This document shows positions 37,989 to 47,258 of a stretch of 64,000 nucleotides of DNA, in pieces. The DNA comes from CAVVGZ01 sp963841845. GTDB taxonomy: Bacteria > Chloroflexota > Anaerolineae > Anaerolineales > Anaerolineaceae. The DNA lies in NCBI GenBank assembly GCA_963841845.1, contig CAWJEG010000016.1:37430-101429 (forward strand). Direction: 5' to 3'. The notes beneath the pieces were generated by a model. It saw only the letters and a list, made by a program, of their open reading frames with translations, was not told where the DNA came from and ran no database searches. Position 1 is the stretch's first letter, and the number at the start of each line of letters is the position of its first letter. Position numbers and translations under genes: made by a program.

Positions 37989-38906
37989 TTATATAAACTC
38001 CACCCCGGAATATGCAACATAAATGACAATGATGTGCATGTATATAAGGATAACCAGCAAAGGTAATACCCAAAGCCGGGCCTCTATTATTTCCGGCGGC
38101 AGGTCTTTGGCTGGTTGACCTTCGGAGGATTGCCGGTACTTGCGAAGGCTGCGCTGATAGGTGAAAATCATTACCGGGACAATGAGGACGAAAAGGATAT
38201 TCCAGGATAACAGCCACTGCGGATAAACTCCCCAGAATATCCCGCTAGAAGCAACCTGGAAAAGGGTCACGCACATGATGACGGCGCCGACAACCCCGAA
38301 CAGGATCAGCCAAAGCATGGCTTTCGATTGTTTTAATGGAGTAAACCAATCCAGTCCAGGAGAGACAGCTTTGTTCAAGCCCATGATGGTCAAGACACCG
38401 ATCAGGGTTGAAGCGCTATTGACAAGCATATCGCTCCAGCCGTAAAACCTGGCGGGATGAACACCCTGCTCCAATTCATCGACAACACCCAGGATTGACC
38501 CTAAAATAAAGATCAGGATGTATAACTCTTTGCCTTTTATATCCTTGGAAAGAACTGCAAAAAGCAGCCAGGCCATCAGGGTATATTGAGGGATATGGAT
38601 ATGCTTGTTTGGATTGGGCTCAAGGGTCATGATGATTATTGCAATTACCGCACAGGGAACCAGGAATAACAGGTTCTTCAGGCTTTTATGAGCGCGAAAG
38701 ACTGCTATAACATAGGCAAACCCAATGATGACTACAAATACCAGGGGGACCTTGCCGGCAACTGCCTGTCCAAAAGAGTTTACGATGGCATTATAGATGA
38801 TGCGGAAGTTCGGAAGGATAAAGGTGTAGACAGCAATTAAAATCCACAGAATGACTCTGGAATCAATTCCTGGCACAGTTTTCCGGGCAGGTGATTTCAT
38901 TTCCAT
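37989..38906 (-). CDS. VanZ-like membrane protein
   Basis: This integral-membrane protein has 305 residues and about eight helices. The VanZ-type segment is in the middle: HIPQYTLMAWLLFAVL and then ILGSILGVVDELEQGVHPAR with FYGWSDMLVNSASTLIGVL, the conserved Glu-Gln-Gly, Pro-Arg and Asp-Asn positions of the family. The C-terminal half adds three further helices not seen in minimal VanZ, so it is a longer variant. The function is unknown in most members. It is transcribed convergently with the META lipoprotein. Confidence 0.8.
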   Translation of the reverse strand: MEMKSPARKTVPGIDSRVILWILIAVYTFILPNFRIIYNAIVNSFGQAVAGKVPLVFVVIIGFAYVIAVFRAHKSLKNLLFLVPCAVIAIIIMTLEPNPNKHIHIPQYTLMAWLLFAVLSKDIKGKELYILIFILGSILGVVDELEQGVHPARFYGWSDMLVNSASTLIGVLTIMGLNKAVSPGLDWFTPLKQSKAMLWLILFGVVGAVIMCVTLFQVASSGIFWGVYPQWLLSWNILFVLIVPVMIFTYQRSLRKYRQSSEGQPAKDLPPEIIEARLWVLPLLVILIYMHIIVIYVAYSGVEFI

Positions 38907-39390
38907 TTAGTCAACCTGAAGAATTCCATACCAGTTCCTCTTCCCATATTTCCCAATTTTCTTGTGGATGTCAATCATAATATTTTACAACGCCTTGCAT
39001 TTTATGGTGTGGTAACCAATGTGTTTTATCTGCGTGTCTATTTTAGACGCTGTTTGAATAGGTATTAACGAATAATAATATTATATTATCGGGAGTTGCT
39101 TTCCAACTTTACCAACCAATGCGGTTAAGATCAAGAAAACAAAATCTGGTCATGGGAATTATCTACCCGGTGGATAGCTTTACTGGAAGATTCAGATATG
39201 GGGAAATGCGGGTTCGATTCCTGCCAGGGCAATTATTTCCACACTTATTATTGGTTACTGGCCCAAAATCTGTGGATCATCCTGAAAAGGAATCAATTAT
39301 GTTGCAGGCACGCTATTCCGCCTCAAAGTATAATCGGAGATGTCAAATATACCGACCTGCCATAAATGACATATAGGCTTCAGAAATTGG
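38907..39390. other. Intergenic region, no supported gene
   Basis: It holds AT-rich sequence (around 39060-39100) and a short reading frame (39119-39376) with no recognisable domain. A T-arm-like sequence GCGGGTTCGATTCCTGC occurs at about 39210-39226, but I could not find a matching acceptor or anticodon arm. Confidence 0.5.
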
Positions 39391-40755
39391 GTGGAAAGAC
39401 CCGATACCGAAATTATGCATAAAACAAGTCAACTGCGGAATTTTGTGATTGCTACGTTTGTCTTCGCTTTATTGCAGGCAGTTGGTTATTTCAGCCTGCC
39501 TTATGCAGCAAGGTTGGTGGATACGGGAAAGTACATCACCCTGGCTGAAAATTCAACTTTCACCCGTGAATTTGTGACGGGAAGCAGGGCATGGGGGTAT
39601 TCCCTTGTATTACAAATATTTGGGGTTAATAGCAGCAATGTCGATTATTTAGACCCTGAGGAACCTTTACACAACAGCCCTGCTGCGAACAGGGTGTATG
39701 TATTTCAGGAGGTTATCCACATTATTTCGTGGGCTGTATTGGCGTTTTTTACGGGAAGAATGTATCAATCATATTTCGGTATGGCGGCAGTCTGGCTGGT
39801 ATATGCAGTTGGGTCCAGCAACCCGGTGGTGTACTGGAACCGAATGATTATGAGCGAAAGCCTGACTATCTCGCTGATGGTAGTTCTTATGGGCCTGGGA
39901 TTGTGGGTTTTAGAAAATCCGCGTTCCCTGCTGCGATACCTGGTTATCCTGCCCCTGGCATTTTATTGGGTAAATCTACGGGATACCAATATCATGCTCA
40001 TTCTGGGAATTGCGGTAATCGTATTCGTGGCAGGGGTTGTATACAAAAACTGGCGGGCAGCTTTTCTGGCGATTTTACTATTCGGTATTTATTTCACAGC
40101 CAATTTCACATTTGAAAAGTCTCAGCGGTGGATTATGCCGCTGGCTAACGTGGTTTTTCAGCGCATCCTTCCGGATAGTCGCGCACTTGCCTTCTGGGAA
40201 AACCAGGGCATGCCTGTAAATCAAGCCCTCCTGGATTTGACGGGTCAATGGTCTTGCAGTAATAACTGTGCGTTTAATAACAGCAATGAGCTTCGAGCCA
40301 ACTGGGATTGGCATGTTGATAATGGGCGCCCGGTTTATATGCGCTATCTGATAACCAACCTTTATCATTCCATCTCTACCCCAATTTTCAATGTACACCT
40401 TATATTTTCAGACTTTCTGAAACCCCCACCCTGGCCGGATTATCACCCGCCTGTACCAGAATGGCTGACACTGATTTTGTACTGGAACGGGTCCCCCTGG
40501 ATACTCCTTGCTACAATGACCATGGGATTTATCCTGGTTGTGCGCATGAAAGAAAGACCTGGACTTGCCCTTTTTCTGGGAATTTTTGTCCTGGCTTACC
40601 CACACTGGTTTTTAGTCTATCACGGCGACACGATGGAAATCCCGCGCCATGCCCTTGCGCTCAATATTCAGATGACATTGTGCTTTTGGATATTTTTATT
40701 GGCCTGCCTGGAATGGTACTTTTACCAGCGTGAAATCAAAAATGCTGTTCTGTGA
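39391..40755 (+). CDS. Polytopic membrane protein of GT-C-like architecture, family not recognised
   Basis: This protein has 454 residues and about ten predicted helices, with long hydrophilic loops after the first helix and between about residues 290 and 330. The first loop holds ENSTFTREFVTGSRAWGYSL, which resembles the acidic external loop of C-type (lipid-sugar) glycosyltransferases. FYWVNLRDTNIMLILGIA is a typical later helix, and the second loop contains a Cys-rich WSCSNNCAFNNSNELR. The GTG at 39391 or the ATG at 39415 could be the start. I do not recognise the exact family; an envelope glycosylation or polymer-assembly role is only an inference. Confidence 0.6.
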   Translation: MERPDTEIMHKTSQLRNFVIATFVFALLQAVGYFSLPYAARLVDTGKYITLAENSTFTREFVTGSRAWGYSLVLQIFGVNSSNVDYLDPEEPLHNSPAANRVYVFQEVIHIISWAVLAFFTGRMYQSYFGMAAVWLVYAVGSSNPVVYWNRMIMSESLTISLMVVLMGLGLWVLENPRSLLRYLVILPLAFYWVNLRDTNIMLILGIAVIVFVAGVVYKNWRAAFLAILLFGIYFTANFTFEKSQRWIMPLANVVFQRILPDSRALAFWENQGMPVNQALLDLTGQWSCSNNCAFNNSNELRANWDWHVDNGRPVYMRYLITNLYHSISTPIFNVHLIFSDFLKPPPWPDYHPPVPEWLTLILYWNGSPWILLATMTMGFILVVRMKERPGLALFLGIFVLAYPHWFLVYHGDTMEIPRHALALNIQMTLCFWIFLLACLEWYFYQREIKNAVL

Positions 40756-41102
40756 GCATTCCCATCCATAATGTATATTAGACCTGTAAACACTCCCCGT
40801 AACTCCCCTCGATAGCAAAATGTATGGGCGGAGATTTACAGTCTGTCCGGGTAAGGCAACCATCCTGTGGGTGGTTCGGACCCAGCAACCTCTGGTACTC
40901 TTCCGATTATGGAATAGCCATGCGCAGTATGGCATTAATCTGGTATCTTTGCACCGTTTCAGGATATTGGGTGTTAGAAGAAATGGTCTTACAGGACAGG
41001 ATGTTTTGGGTGTATCTGCCTGATATTTAAAACAACCATATCCAGTAGAATTTAATAATCGTTATTGAATCCACCTCCATTGCGGAAACAGAAAGAGGAA
41101 CC
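40756..41102. other. Intergenic region, no supported gene
   Basis: A short open frame (about 40824-41030) contains a hydrophobic stretch but no recognisable domain or ribosome site, so I do not call it. Nothing else stands out except the AGAGGA site of the kinase gene at the right end. Confidence 0.5.
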
Positions 41103-42005
41103 ATGGTTGCAAAAGTCATTCTCAACCCGTATGCCAATCGATGGAAAGCCCAGGCATTATGGACGCAGGTAGAAACGGAGCTTAACCTGGCAGGGGTGGA
41201 ATTTGAACTGGCTGTCTCGGAACGGCGTGGGCATCTCACCGAAATTGCCTGTGAATCTGTTGAGCAGGGTTTTTCACCCATACTGATTGCCGGAGGGGAT
41301 GGCACCATCGGGGAGGTGATTAACGGGCTGGCGAAAGCGCTCCCTTCATTTAATACCGGGATCGGCCCGGTAGGTATCATTCCGCTGGGCACGGCCAATG
41401 ATTTTGCGCACAACCTGCGGCTGCCGCTTGATATTACAGGCGCAGTACAAAGGATAAAAGCCGGAGAAATTAAACACATTGATCTTTGCCGGGTGAACGA
41501 GCATTTTTTTGTGAACAATGCCGCCATAGGATTGGAACCGACGGTAACCCTGATCCAGCAGGAAATGGTTTGGGCTAAAGGCACTTTGCGCTACTTGCTG
41601 GCGGCAATACGGGGAATCATGCGCAACCCGAAATGGGAGGCGTGCCTGGAATGGGAAGGGGGGTCGTACAGCGGACCTGTCTCCCTGGTGACGGTGGGAA
41701 ACGGCGCTGTCACTGGCGGGATTTTTTACATGACCCCTCATGCCGACCCGGCAGATGGAAACCTGACCTTTGTGCATGCATTTCGAAAAGGACGGATGGA
41801 ATTATTCCGCATACTACCGCGGGCGATGAAGGCCGGGGAGGGCAGCTACGTGGAGCTTGACGGGGTAGTTGAAATCCACTCCCCCTGGTTGAAGGTTCAC
41901 CTGGAGACACCATCGCCGGCCCATGCAGATGGCGAGATTTTCTCCCGGGCGATTCAGGACCTTGAATACAATGTGCTGCCAGGCAGGCTGCAATTATTGT
42001 GTTAA
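41103..42005 (+). CDS. Diacylglycerol/lipid kinase (YegS/DgkB-like)
   Basis: This cytoplasmic or membrane-associated kinase phosphorylates a lipid such as diacylglycerol. It has 300 residues. The catalytic nucleotide loop GGDGTIGEVINGL is near 64-76, the second conserved motif GTANDFAHNL near 96-105, and the C-terminal beta domain includes TPHADPADGNLTFVHA. The ribosome site AGAGGA lies 6 bases before the ATG. It is convergent with the SAM adenosyltransferase gene on the other strand. Confidence 0.9.
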   Translation: MVAKVILNPYANRWKAQALWTQVETELNLAGVEFELAVSERRGHLTEIACESVEQGFSPILIAGGDGTIGEVINGLAKALPSFNTGIGPVGIIPLGTANDFAHNLRLPLDITGAVQRIKAGEIKHIDLCRVNEHFFVNNAAIGLEPTVTLIQQEMVWAKGTLRYLLAAIRGIMRNPKWEACLEWEGGSYSGPVSLVTVGNGAVTGGIFYMTPHADPADGNLTFVHAFRKGRMELFRILPRAMKAGEGSYVELDGVVEIHSPWLKVHLETPSPAHADGEIFSRAIQDLEYNVLPGRLQLLC

Positions 42006-42083
42006 ATTGAATTTTCTTCTCAAATCATTGCGTGATTACAATTGAAAATATCCCCTGGCAGCGTTAATGGGATTTCCATCCAG

Positions 42084-42927
42084 CTATTTCTTGAATTCAA
42101 CCTGCCAATCCGGGCCAAAATCCAGGTTGTAGCGCTGACAGAAGTTGCCCTGGTTTACTGCAACCGCCACCCGCATCAGCTCGTTGTTGTAGATGACAAC
42201 ATCCCCTTTTTGGGTATAACCGAAGGACTGGTGGAAGGGCACTTTTTCAGAATACACAACCACCCCTTCATGCAAAATGGTCAGGTTTGATTAGATCACC
42301 ATAAGAAAAACCAGCCTCCATAAATAAGGCGGTAGGGATATTCGTCCACATGTTGCCGAAATTCGGGTCGTTGATCTCGAAAATGCCGGATACAATGCCG
42401 TTCTCCAGGGTTGGCTCCAGGATCGGGAAGGCGACAATCTCATCCACAGGATAGGCGGGACCAACCTGTTCGTAGGTGATCAAGCCGCTGGCGAGTTTTG
42501 CGGCGCAGTAGGAGAAGAGGTCACGGCCGTGGAAAACGCTCACTCCCTCCGTGTCTTTTCCCTTCAAGCGGTTGATTGATTCATCGATCTGGCGCACAGC
42601 GCTGATCCCAGCATCGTGTTTGAGGTGGGTCAGGGAGCCGTTATCCGGACTGACAACGGTATACCCGTCAGCAGTCCGTGCCACGCATGCCCTGCGGGAA
42701 GTGCCTACTCCCGGATCGACCACGGATACGAAAATGGTATCCTGCGGCCAGAATTTCATCGACTGGTAAAGGCGGTAGGAAGCGCTCCAAACGTCGTACT
42801 GGGGTATCTCATGGGTTCCATCGATGATTTCCAATTCCGGGTCGACACTTTTTACCACACCGTACATGGCACAGACAGCGCCTTCTTTATAGGTAAAGTC
42901 GGTCTGGTATACAAGGATGGGTTTCAT
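42084..42927 (-). CDS. SAM hydroxide adenosyltransferase (DUF62/SAM hydrolase family), frameshift near C-terminus
   Basis: The family converts S-adenosylmethionine and water to adenosine and methionine and is related to fluorinase/chlorinase. Typical parts are LVYQTDFTYKEGAV, VSVVDPGVGTSRRACVA, VSPDNGSLTHL and VFHGRDLFSYCAA. The frame changes near 42275; the last 60 residues (VVVYSEKVPFHQSFGYTQKG) complete the protein at about 280 residues. On the minus strand the gene starts just 10 bases after the ECF T-component gene with an AGGAG site, so it is the fourth gene of that operon, an intriguing functional link. Confidence 0.85.
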
Positions 42928-42937
42928 TTCATTTCTC

Positions 42938-43777
42938 CTAAATAAAGGGGTTATAAAAACGGCTGTGGTTTATGAAAATGGATACACAGATAGTAGCGAG
43001 AAAAATCAGGGTTGAGATGACGATGGCTGAGTAATCCTGGCGGGCAAGTTTTTTAGAAGTGTACCAGGTGCGGGTCCTGCTCTTGGCAAAACCGCGTAAA
43101 TCCATGGCGTTGCTGATCAGGTCGATCCTTTCCAGTGAGGAGAAGATCAACGGGATGACAACCAGCAGGGCGTTTTTAAAGCGGTCAAAAAACTTAGCCT
43201 TGCTGGAAAGGTCCAGGCCGCGGGCCTGCTGGGCAAGGCTGATATCATGATAATTTCTCTGGATATCCGGAAAATATCGCAGGGTAAGGGCTACTGCAAA
43301 GGCGGCCTTGTAATTCACACGCACCCCATTGAGGGATGAGGCGAATTCGCTGGGATTGGTGGTCAGCATAAAGATTATCCCCAGCGGGATGACAGAAGCA
43401 TATTTAAATAATTTGGTAACCTGGTAGAGGATCTGTTCCTGGGTCAGGTAAGTGGTGCCGTATATTCTGACGATGTTATGGCGTGTGCCGTAGATTTCTA
43501 CACCCATCTCCGGGGCGAAGATGAAGGTGATGACGGCGTTGGTGATCAGGAATATGAGCACATAGACGACCATGAGGCGGATCTGGGAAAAGGTGATCTT
43601 TGAGAGCCACAGGAGATAAAACGAAAACGCCATTACCAGGAGGATGACACGGATATCGTAGGAGTACATGACGGCGAAGGTGAGCAGCAGGAAACTAATC
43701 AGCTTGGTCAGACCTGAAAGGCGGTGAATGGGGGTGTCCACCCAGTTGTAAGAAAAGAGCTTGAGCTTGGGGTTCAC
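42938..43777 (-). CDS. ecfT: ECF transporter T component (EcfT)
   Basis: This is the membrane energy-coupling protein that joins the S component to the ATPases. It has 279 residues and about six helices. The two cytoplasmic coupling helices show the Ala-Arg-Gly type signatures: LAQQARGLDLSS near the middle and ISNAMDLRGFAKSRTR near residue 235. Its start overlaps the end of the ATPase gene by 4 bases, so the two are translationally coupled. The complex most likely consists of this protein, the fused ATPase and the UPF0397-type S component. Confidence 0.88.
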   Translation of the reverse strand: MNPKLKLFSYNWVDTPIHRLSGLTKLISFLLLTFAVMYSYDIRVILLVMAFSFYLLWLSKITFSQIRLMVVYVLIFLITNAVITFIFAPEMGVEIYGTRHNIVRIYGTTYLTQEQILYQVTKLFKYASVIPLGIIFMLTTNPSEFASSLNGVRVNYKAAFAVALTLRYFPDIQRNYHDISLAQQARGLDLSSKAKFFDRFKNALLVVIPLIFSSLERIDLISNAMDLRGFAKSRTRTWYTSKKLARQDYSAIVISTLIFLATICVSIFINHSRFYNPFI

Positions 43778-45483
43778 CGGTTCTTCAACCTCCGTTCAAA
43801 ATCGATGAAACCCTGAACGAATGCTGTGCCGTCCTCTATGCCAGCCATCTGGGCCAGATTAAATAGAGAGGTTTCCTTAAGATTAGCTTCTGCAATTACG
43901 CCTGCATCGGTTAGGACGAAAGAGGCGGCTGTGTCAGCAATCATGCGTCCGCCAGCCAGCACAACTGCGCGAGGTGTATATTCCAGCATTAAATGCATAT
44001 CGTGGGTAATCAATAGTATGGTCACACCAAGTTTGTTGATCTCAACCAGGAACTCCATGATCTCGGTGTAGTGGCGGAAGTCCTGCCCGGCAGTCGGTTC
44101 ATCGAGGATCAAGATCATGGGGTCGAGGATGAGGATGGAGGCTATGGTGACGCGTTTTTTCTGGCCGTAACTCAAAGCTGAGATAGGCCATTCCCGGAAT
44201 GGGGCGAGGCCGCAAATTTTGAGCACTTTTTCCACACGTTCTTTAATCTGATCTTCAGGCACATTCCTGAAGCGCAGACCCAGGGCAACCTCATCAAAGA
44301 TCATGGGTTTTGAGATCATCTGGTTGGGATTTTGCAGCACCACGCCGATGATCTCGGCCCGTTCTTTGATGGTCCTATCCTTTATGTCCCTCCCTTGATA
44401 GAGAATCCTGCCGGAGTCTTCCTTCTCAAAACCGCACAGCAGCTTGGATAAGGTGGATTTACCGGCGCCATTTTTTCCGACGAGGGAGAGCATCTCGCCC
44501 TGGCGGATATCGATATTGATATCGGACAGCACGGGGTGGATGCCGTCATACGAGAAGGTGACGTTTTCCATTTTCAAAATTGAGGGATTGCTGTTCAGAC
44601 GCCCATCTGCCTGAATGGTGCTGTACCAGGCTGCGAGAGCCTCATTGGAAAGGCTGGTATTCAGGGTGGTGATGTATCCCGGGCAGATATCGCCGGTCAC
44701 TTTAATGCCGGCGTATTTCAACGCTGTGACATAGAGAGGTTCACGAATGCCGGTTTCTGTGAGAATATCTGAGGAAACCAGCTCGTGGGCATCCATATCG
44801 GCGATAATACGCCCATCGTTGATGACAAGAATGCGGTCAACATGACGGTGGAGAACATCCTCAAGGCGGTGTTCAATGATTATTGCCGTTTTTTTGGAGT
44901 TGCGGTGGATCTCGTCGATGATTTCAATGGCGGTTTTACCGGTGGCAGGGTCCAAATTGGCCAGGGGTTCATCAAAGAGGAGGATATCCACATCATCTAT
45001 CATGACCCCGGCCAGGGAGGTACGCTGTTTCTGACCTCCGGACAGCTCGAAGGGAGAGGATGCCAGCAAGATGTCCATATCGACCATTTTGGCTACCTGC
45101 CTGACGCGCTCATGCATCACGGCGGTTGGGATATTATCATTTTCGAGCGAAAACGCAATATCCTCGCCAGCGGTCAATCCGACAAATTGCCCGTCGGAAT
45201 CCTGAAGCACAGTACCGACGATTTTGGACAGCTGGAAGATATTGAGATCCCTGGTTTCCTGCCCATTAATCATGAGGCTTCCCTGGATCTCGCCCCTGTA
45301 GGCAAAAGGTATGAGTCCGTTTATACAATAACCAAGGGTGGATTTTCCGCTGCCACTGGGTCCGACAATCAGGATTTTCTCTCCCGGATAGATCTTCAGA
45401 TTGATGTGATGCAGGGTGGGCTCGGCCTGGCTGTAATACTGGAATGAATAATTTCTGAACTCGATGATCGGTTGTTTATCCAT
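43774..45483 (-). CDS. ECF transporter ATP-binding protein, fused A1-A2 (two ATPase domains)
   Basis: This 569-residue protein has two complete ATPase domains, i.e. EcfA1 and EcfA2 in one chain. Domain 1 has Walker A GPSGSGKST near 40-48, signature LSGGQKQR, and Walker B ILLFDEPLANLDP. Domain 2 has Walker A GKNGAGKST, signature LSYGQKKR and Walker B ILILDEPTAGQD. The fusion is the form usually found with UPF0397 S components. It energises import of an unknown small molecule, probably vitamin- or nucleoside-like. Confidence 0.93.
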   Translation of the reverse strand: MDKQPIIEFRNYSFQYYSQAEPTLHHINLKIYPGEKILIVGPSGSGKSTLGYCINGLIPFAYRGEIQGSLMINGQETRDLNIFQLSKIVGTVLQDSDGQFVGLTAGEDIAFSLENDNIPTAVMHERVRQVAKMVDMDILLASSPFELSGGQKQRTSLAGVMIDDVDILLFDEPLANLDPATGKTAIEIIDEIHRNSKKTAIIIEHRLEDVLHRHVDRILVINDGRIIADMDAHELVSSDILTETGIREPLYVTALKYAGIKVTGDICPGYITTLNTSLSNEALAAWYSTIQADGRLNSNPSILKMENVTFSYDGIHPVLSDINIDIRQGEMLSLVGKNGAGKSTLSKLLCGFEKEDSGRILYQGRDIKDRTIKERAEIIGVVLQNPNQMISKPMIFDEVALGLRFRNVPEDQIKERVEKVLKICGLAPFREWPISALSYGQKKRVTIASILILDPMILILDEPTAGQDFRHYTEIMEFLVEINKLGVTILLITHDMHLMLEYTPRAVVLAGGRMIADTAASFVLTDAGVIAEANLKETSLFNLAQMAGIEDGTAFVQGFIDFERRLKNR

Positions 45484-45715
45484 GGAAAGCCAGGTCTTTT
45501 CTTTCAGGCAGGATGGTGATCATGTGCTTAATTATAAACAACTCTGTGGCTGAGATAAGGCGGGGGCGGGTAAAACAGCATTGGGAGGAAGGATTCCATC
45601 CAATCTTAAGAATTCCAGGAAAAGGAACAGGCGGCTGCCAACCTTTAGTCGACAGCCGCCCGCCAGAAATGAGCTGCACGGTTCTGCAGTCTGAACAATC
45701 ACAGGGTGCTGAATA
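45484..45715. other. 232-bp gap inside the ECF operon with an internal hairpin
   Basis: No gene is seen between the S-component and ATPase genes. An 8-bp perfect stem (GGCGGCTG 45630-45637 with CAGCCGCC 45653-45660) is the main structure. It could reduce or stabilise downstream expression; no T run follows on the minus strand. Confidence 0.6.
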
Positions 45716-46279
45716 TCAGGATTCTTCTTTGCTCAGACTGCCTTTCTTTGGGCGGGTGGCAGAATAGGCGAACATAAGCAAGGTGCCGAAGACAGCCACG
45801 CTGATGATGTTCATGATGGCGGCGGTGATACCCTGGGTGAAAACCAAATTGACAGGTTCCTGGTAAATGAGAATATCCAGGATGGGGGCAACGAGGACCC
45901 AGGCGACGAGATTGCCAATCACATTGTAAAGATTAAAGGTGAGGATGCTCTTGCCTTTGAACTCACCCTCTTCAACCCCGGTGCGTTTGTATGCGAAGCC
46001 GAAGATGAAACCGGAAACACCGCTGGCGATCACCCAGCTCCACCAGGGTGAGCCGTACTGCACGGCATCGCTGAGCGCATGGCCAATAAATTGAATCAGG
46101 GCACCGGCAATTGGCCCAAAGAGGGCGGCAAAGAAAGCACCAAGGCCATACGCGGTTTGAAAGCTTGTCTCAGGGATGGGGGAGGGAACTTTGACAAACA
46201 TAAATAAAAGCATGAAGAGTGCTGCCCCGATGCCAGTGGCAACGATGGTACGAGTGGTAACCTTGAAATAACCGTTCAT
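45716..46279 (-). CDS. ECF transporter S component, UPF0397 (ECF-type) family
   Basis: This membrane-embedded substrate-binding subunit has 187 residues and about six helices. The family pattern is well conserved: TIVATGIGAALFMLLFMFVK near the start, TSFQTAYGLGAFFAALFGP and LIQFIGHALSDAVQYGSPWW with SWVIASGVSGFIFGFAYK. This is the UPF0397 pattern of ECF S components. An AGGAG site precedes the ATG. Substrate unknown; it is first in the S-A-T-DUF62 operon. Confidence 0.88.
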   Translation of the reverse strand: MNGYFKVTTRTIVATGIGAALFMLLFMFVKVPSPIPETSFQTAYGLGAFFAALFGPIAGALIQFIGHALSDAVQYGSPWWSWVIASGVSGFIFGFAYKRTGVEEGEFKGKSILTFNLYNVIGNLVAWVLVAPILDILIYQEPVNLVFTQGITAAIMNIISVAVFGTLLMFAYSATRPKKGSLSKEES

Positions 46280-46366
46280 CTTAATTTCTCCTGTGTAAAT
46301 AATCTGATTATTTTTGAGTTTGCCTTATCATCCAGCAGCAAGATGAACTTCTAAATTGCGATTGTC

Positions 46367-46378
46367 TTCCCGCGGGAA
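46367..46378. promoter_or_regulatory. Perfect 12-bp palindrome upstream of the ECF S-component gene
   Basis: TTCCCGCGGGAA is perfectly symmetric and lies about 90 bases upstream of the ECF S-component start. It could be a repressor site of the ECF operon; the regulator is unknown. Confidence 0.4.
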
Positions 46379-46873
46379 TTAAAGGGGTCTCGAAAAAAAA
46401 TAAATTACAGGTTGGCGGATTAAGCATGGATGAAAAAAGGTCTCATGGTTTGATTCGATATGTCCTCCTTGGGGAATTAATTAGAATAATGGTAAATAAA
46501 GGTGCGTAAATTATAGTAACCACAATAATCCCACCTGCAGTGAAAGTGTTTCTAATAGCATTAAATTGATTTTACAGTGATGGATAACAGGAGTCAATGA
46601 GGACAAAATATTAAAGAATATCGAAGTTTTTTTACCACCTTCCTTCCCTGGTGCACAACTGGTGAGAGGTGGTGGATACGACTGCAACAAGGTAAAAATG
46701 CCTGTTTTGGTACGCTGAATAGACACATTTGAAGCAATGTATATCAAGGACAGTATTCCATACAAACTTCGAATAGATAATGTGGGTCAACTGGACTGAC
46801 TGCCCATTATGACGATGTCTGTCGGGTGGGCAGACGAATCCTGCCGAATATACTTTGTCATACAAAAAAGGTC

Positions 46874-46901
46874 TTGACATCCTGATTATGTACCTTATAA
46901 T
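46874..46901 (+). promoter_or_regulatory. Consensus sigma-70 promoter pointing to the M29-type gene
   Basis: TTGACA at 46874-46879 and TATAAT at 46896-46901 match the consensus exactly, with a 16-base spacer. The transcript would have a leader of about 350 bases before the next gene at 47259, unusually long. Confidence 0.65.
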
Positions 46902-47258
46902 AAAAAAATAATAAAAATCCTGGTTATACTTTTTCCTCAAAATAAGGTGTGACGGAAATGGTGAATAATGATCCTGAAACAAGTCTCAGAAATCAGCTAA
47001 CCTTCTGGCATTTGCTATGATTGGGACCCGAAAACAAAATTTCCAGGTAAAAAATAGGTTAACATCGAATCATCAATGAACGACTCTAAATTTTATCGTT
47101 CAGTAAATTAATAACTACACACCCTATCGCTAATAAGAATCATCAATAGCTCGTTCTCAAGCAAGCTTTGCCGAAGGAATTACTTATTTTCCTTATAATG
47201 AGGTAAAGTTTTTTTGTTTTAATAATTAATAAATCAATATCTTTTATGGAGAAATGTG

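Larger units (their letters stand above)
46280..47258. other. Long divergent intergenic region with regulatory signals
   Basis: This 979-bp gap separates the ECF operon (minus) from the M29-type gene (plus). It holds a perfect 12-bp palindrome at 46367-46378, a consensus promoter at 46874-46901, an 11-bp direct repeat (GAATCATCAAT at 47067-47077 and 47137-47147) and a second TATAAT at 47194-47199. Short open frames within it have no recognisable domain or ribosome site. Confidence 0.6.

Noticed and set aside
39205..39235. T-arm-like sequence GCGGGTTCGATTCCTGC suggesting a tRNA
   Set aside because: The five-pair T stem and loop look right, but no complementary acceptor strand or anticodon arm is found upstream, so it is more likely chance or a tRNA fragment.
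39119..39376. 85-codon open frame in the intergenic region
   Set aside because: No recognisable domain, no ribosome site and unusual composition; it is not supported as a gene.
44785..45447. 220-codon plus-strand open frame inside the fused ECF ATPase gene
   Set aside because: It is antisense to conserved Walker and signature motifs, so it is a shadow.
46511..46982. Two minus-strand open frames in the large intergenic region
   Set aside because: They overlap a consensus promoter, have no recognisable domain and no ribosome site.
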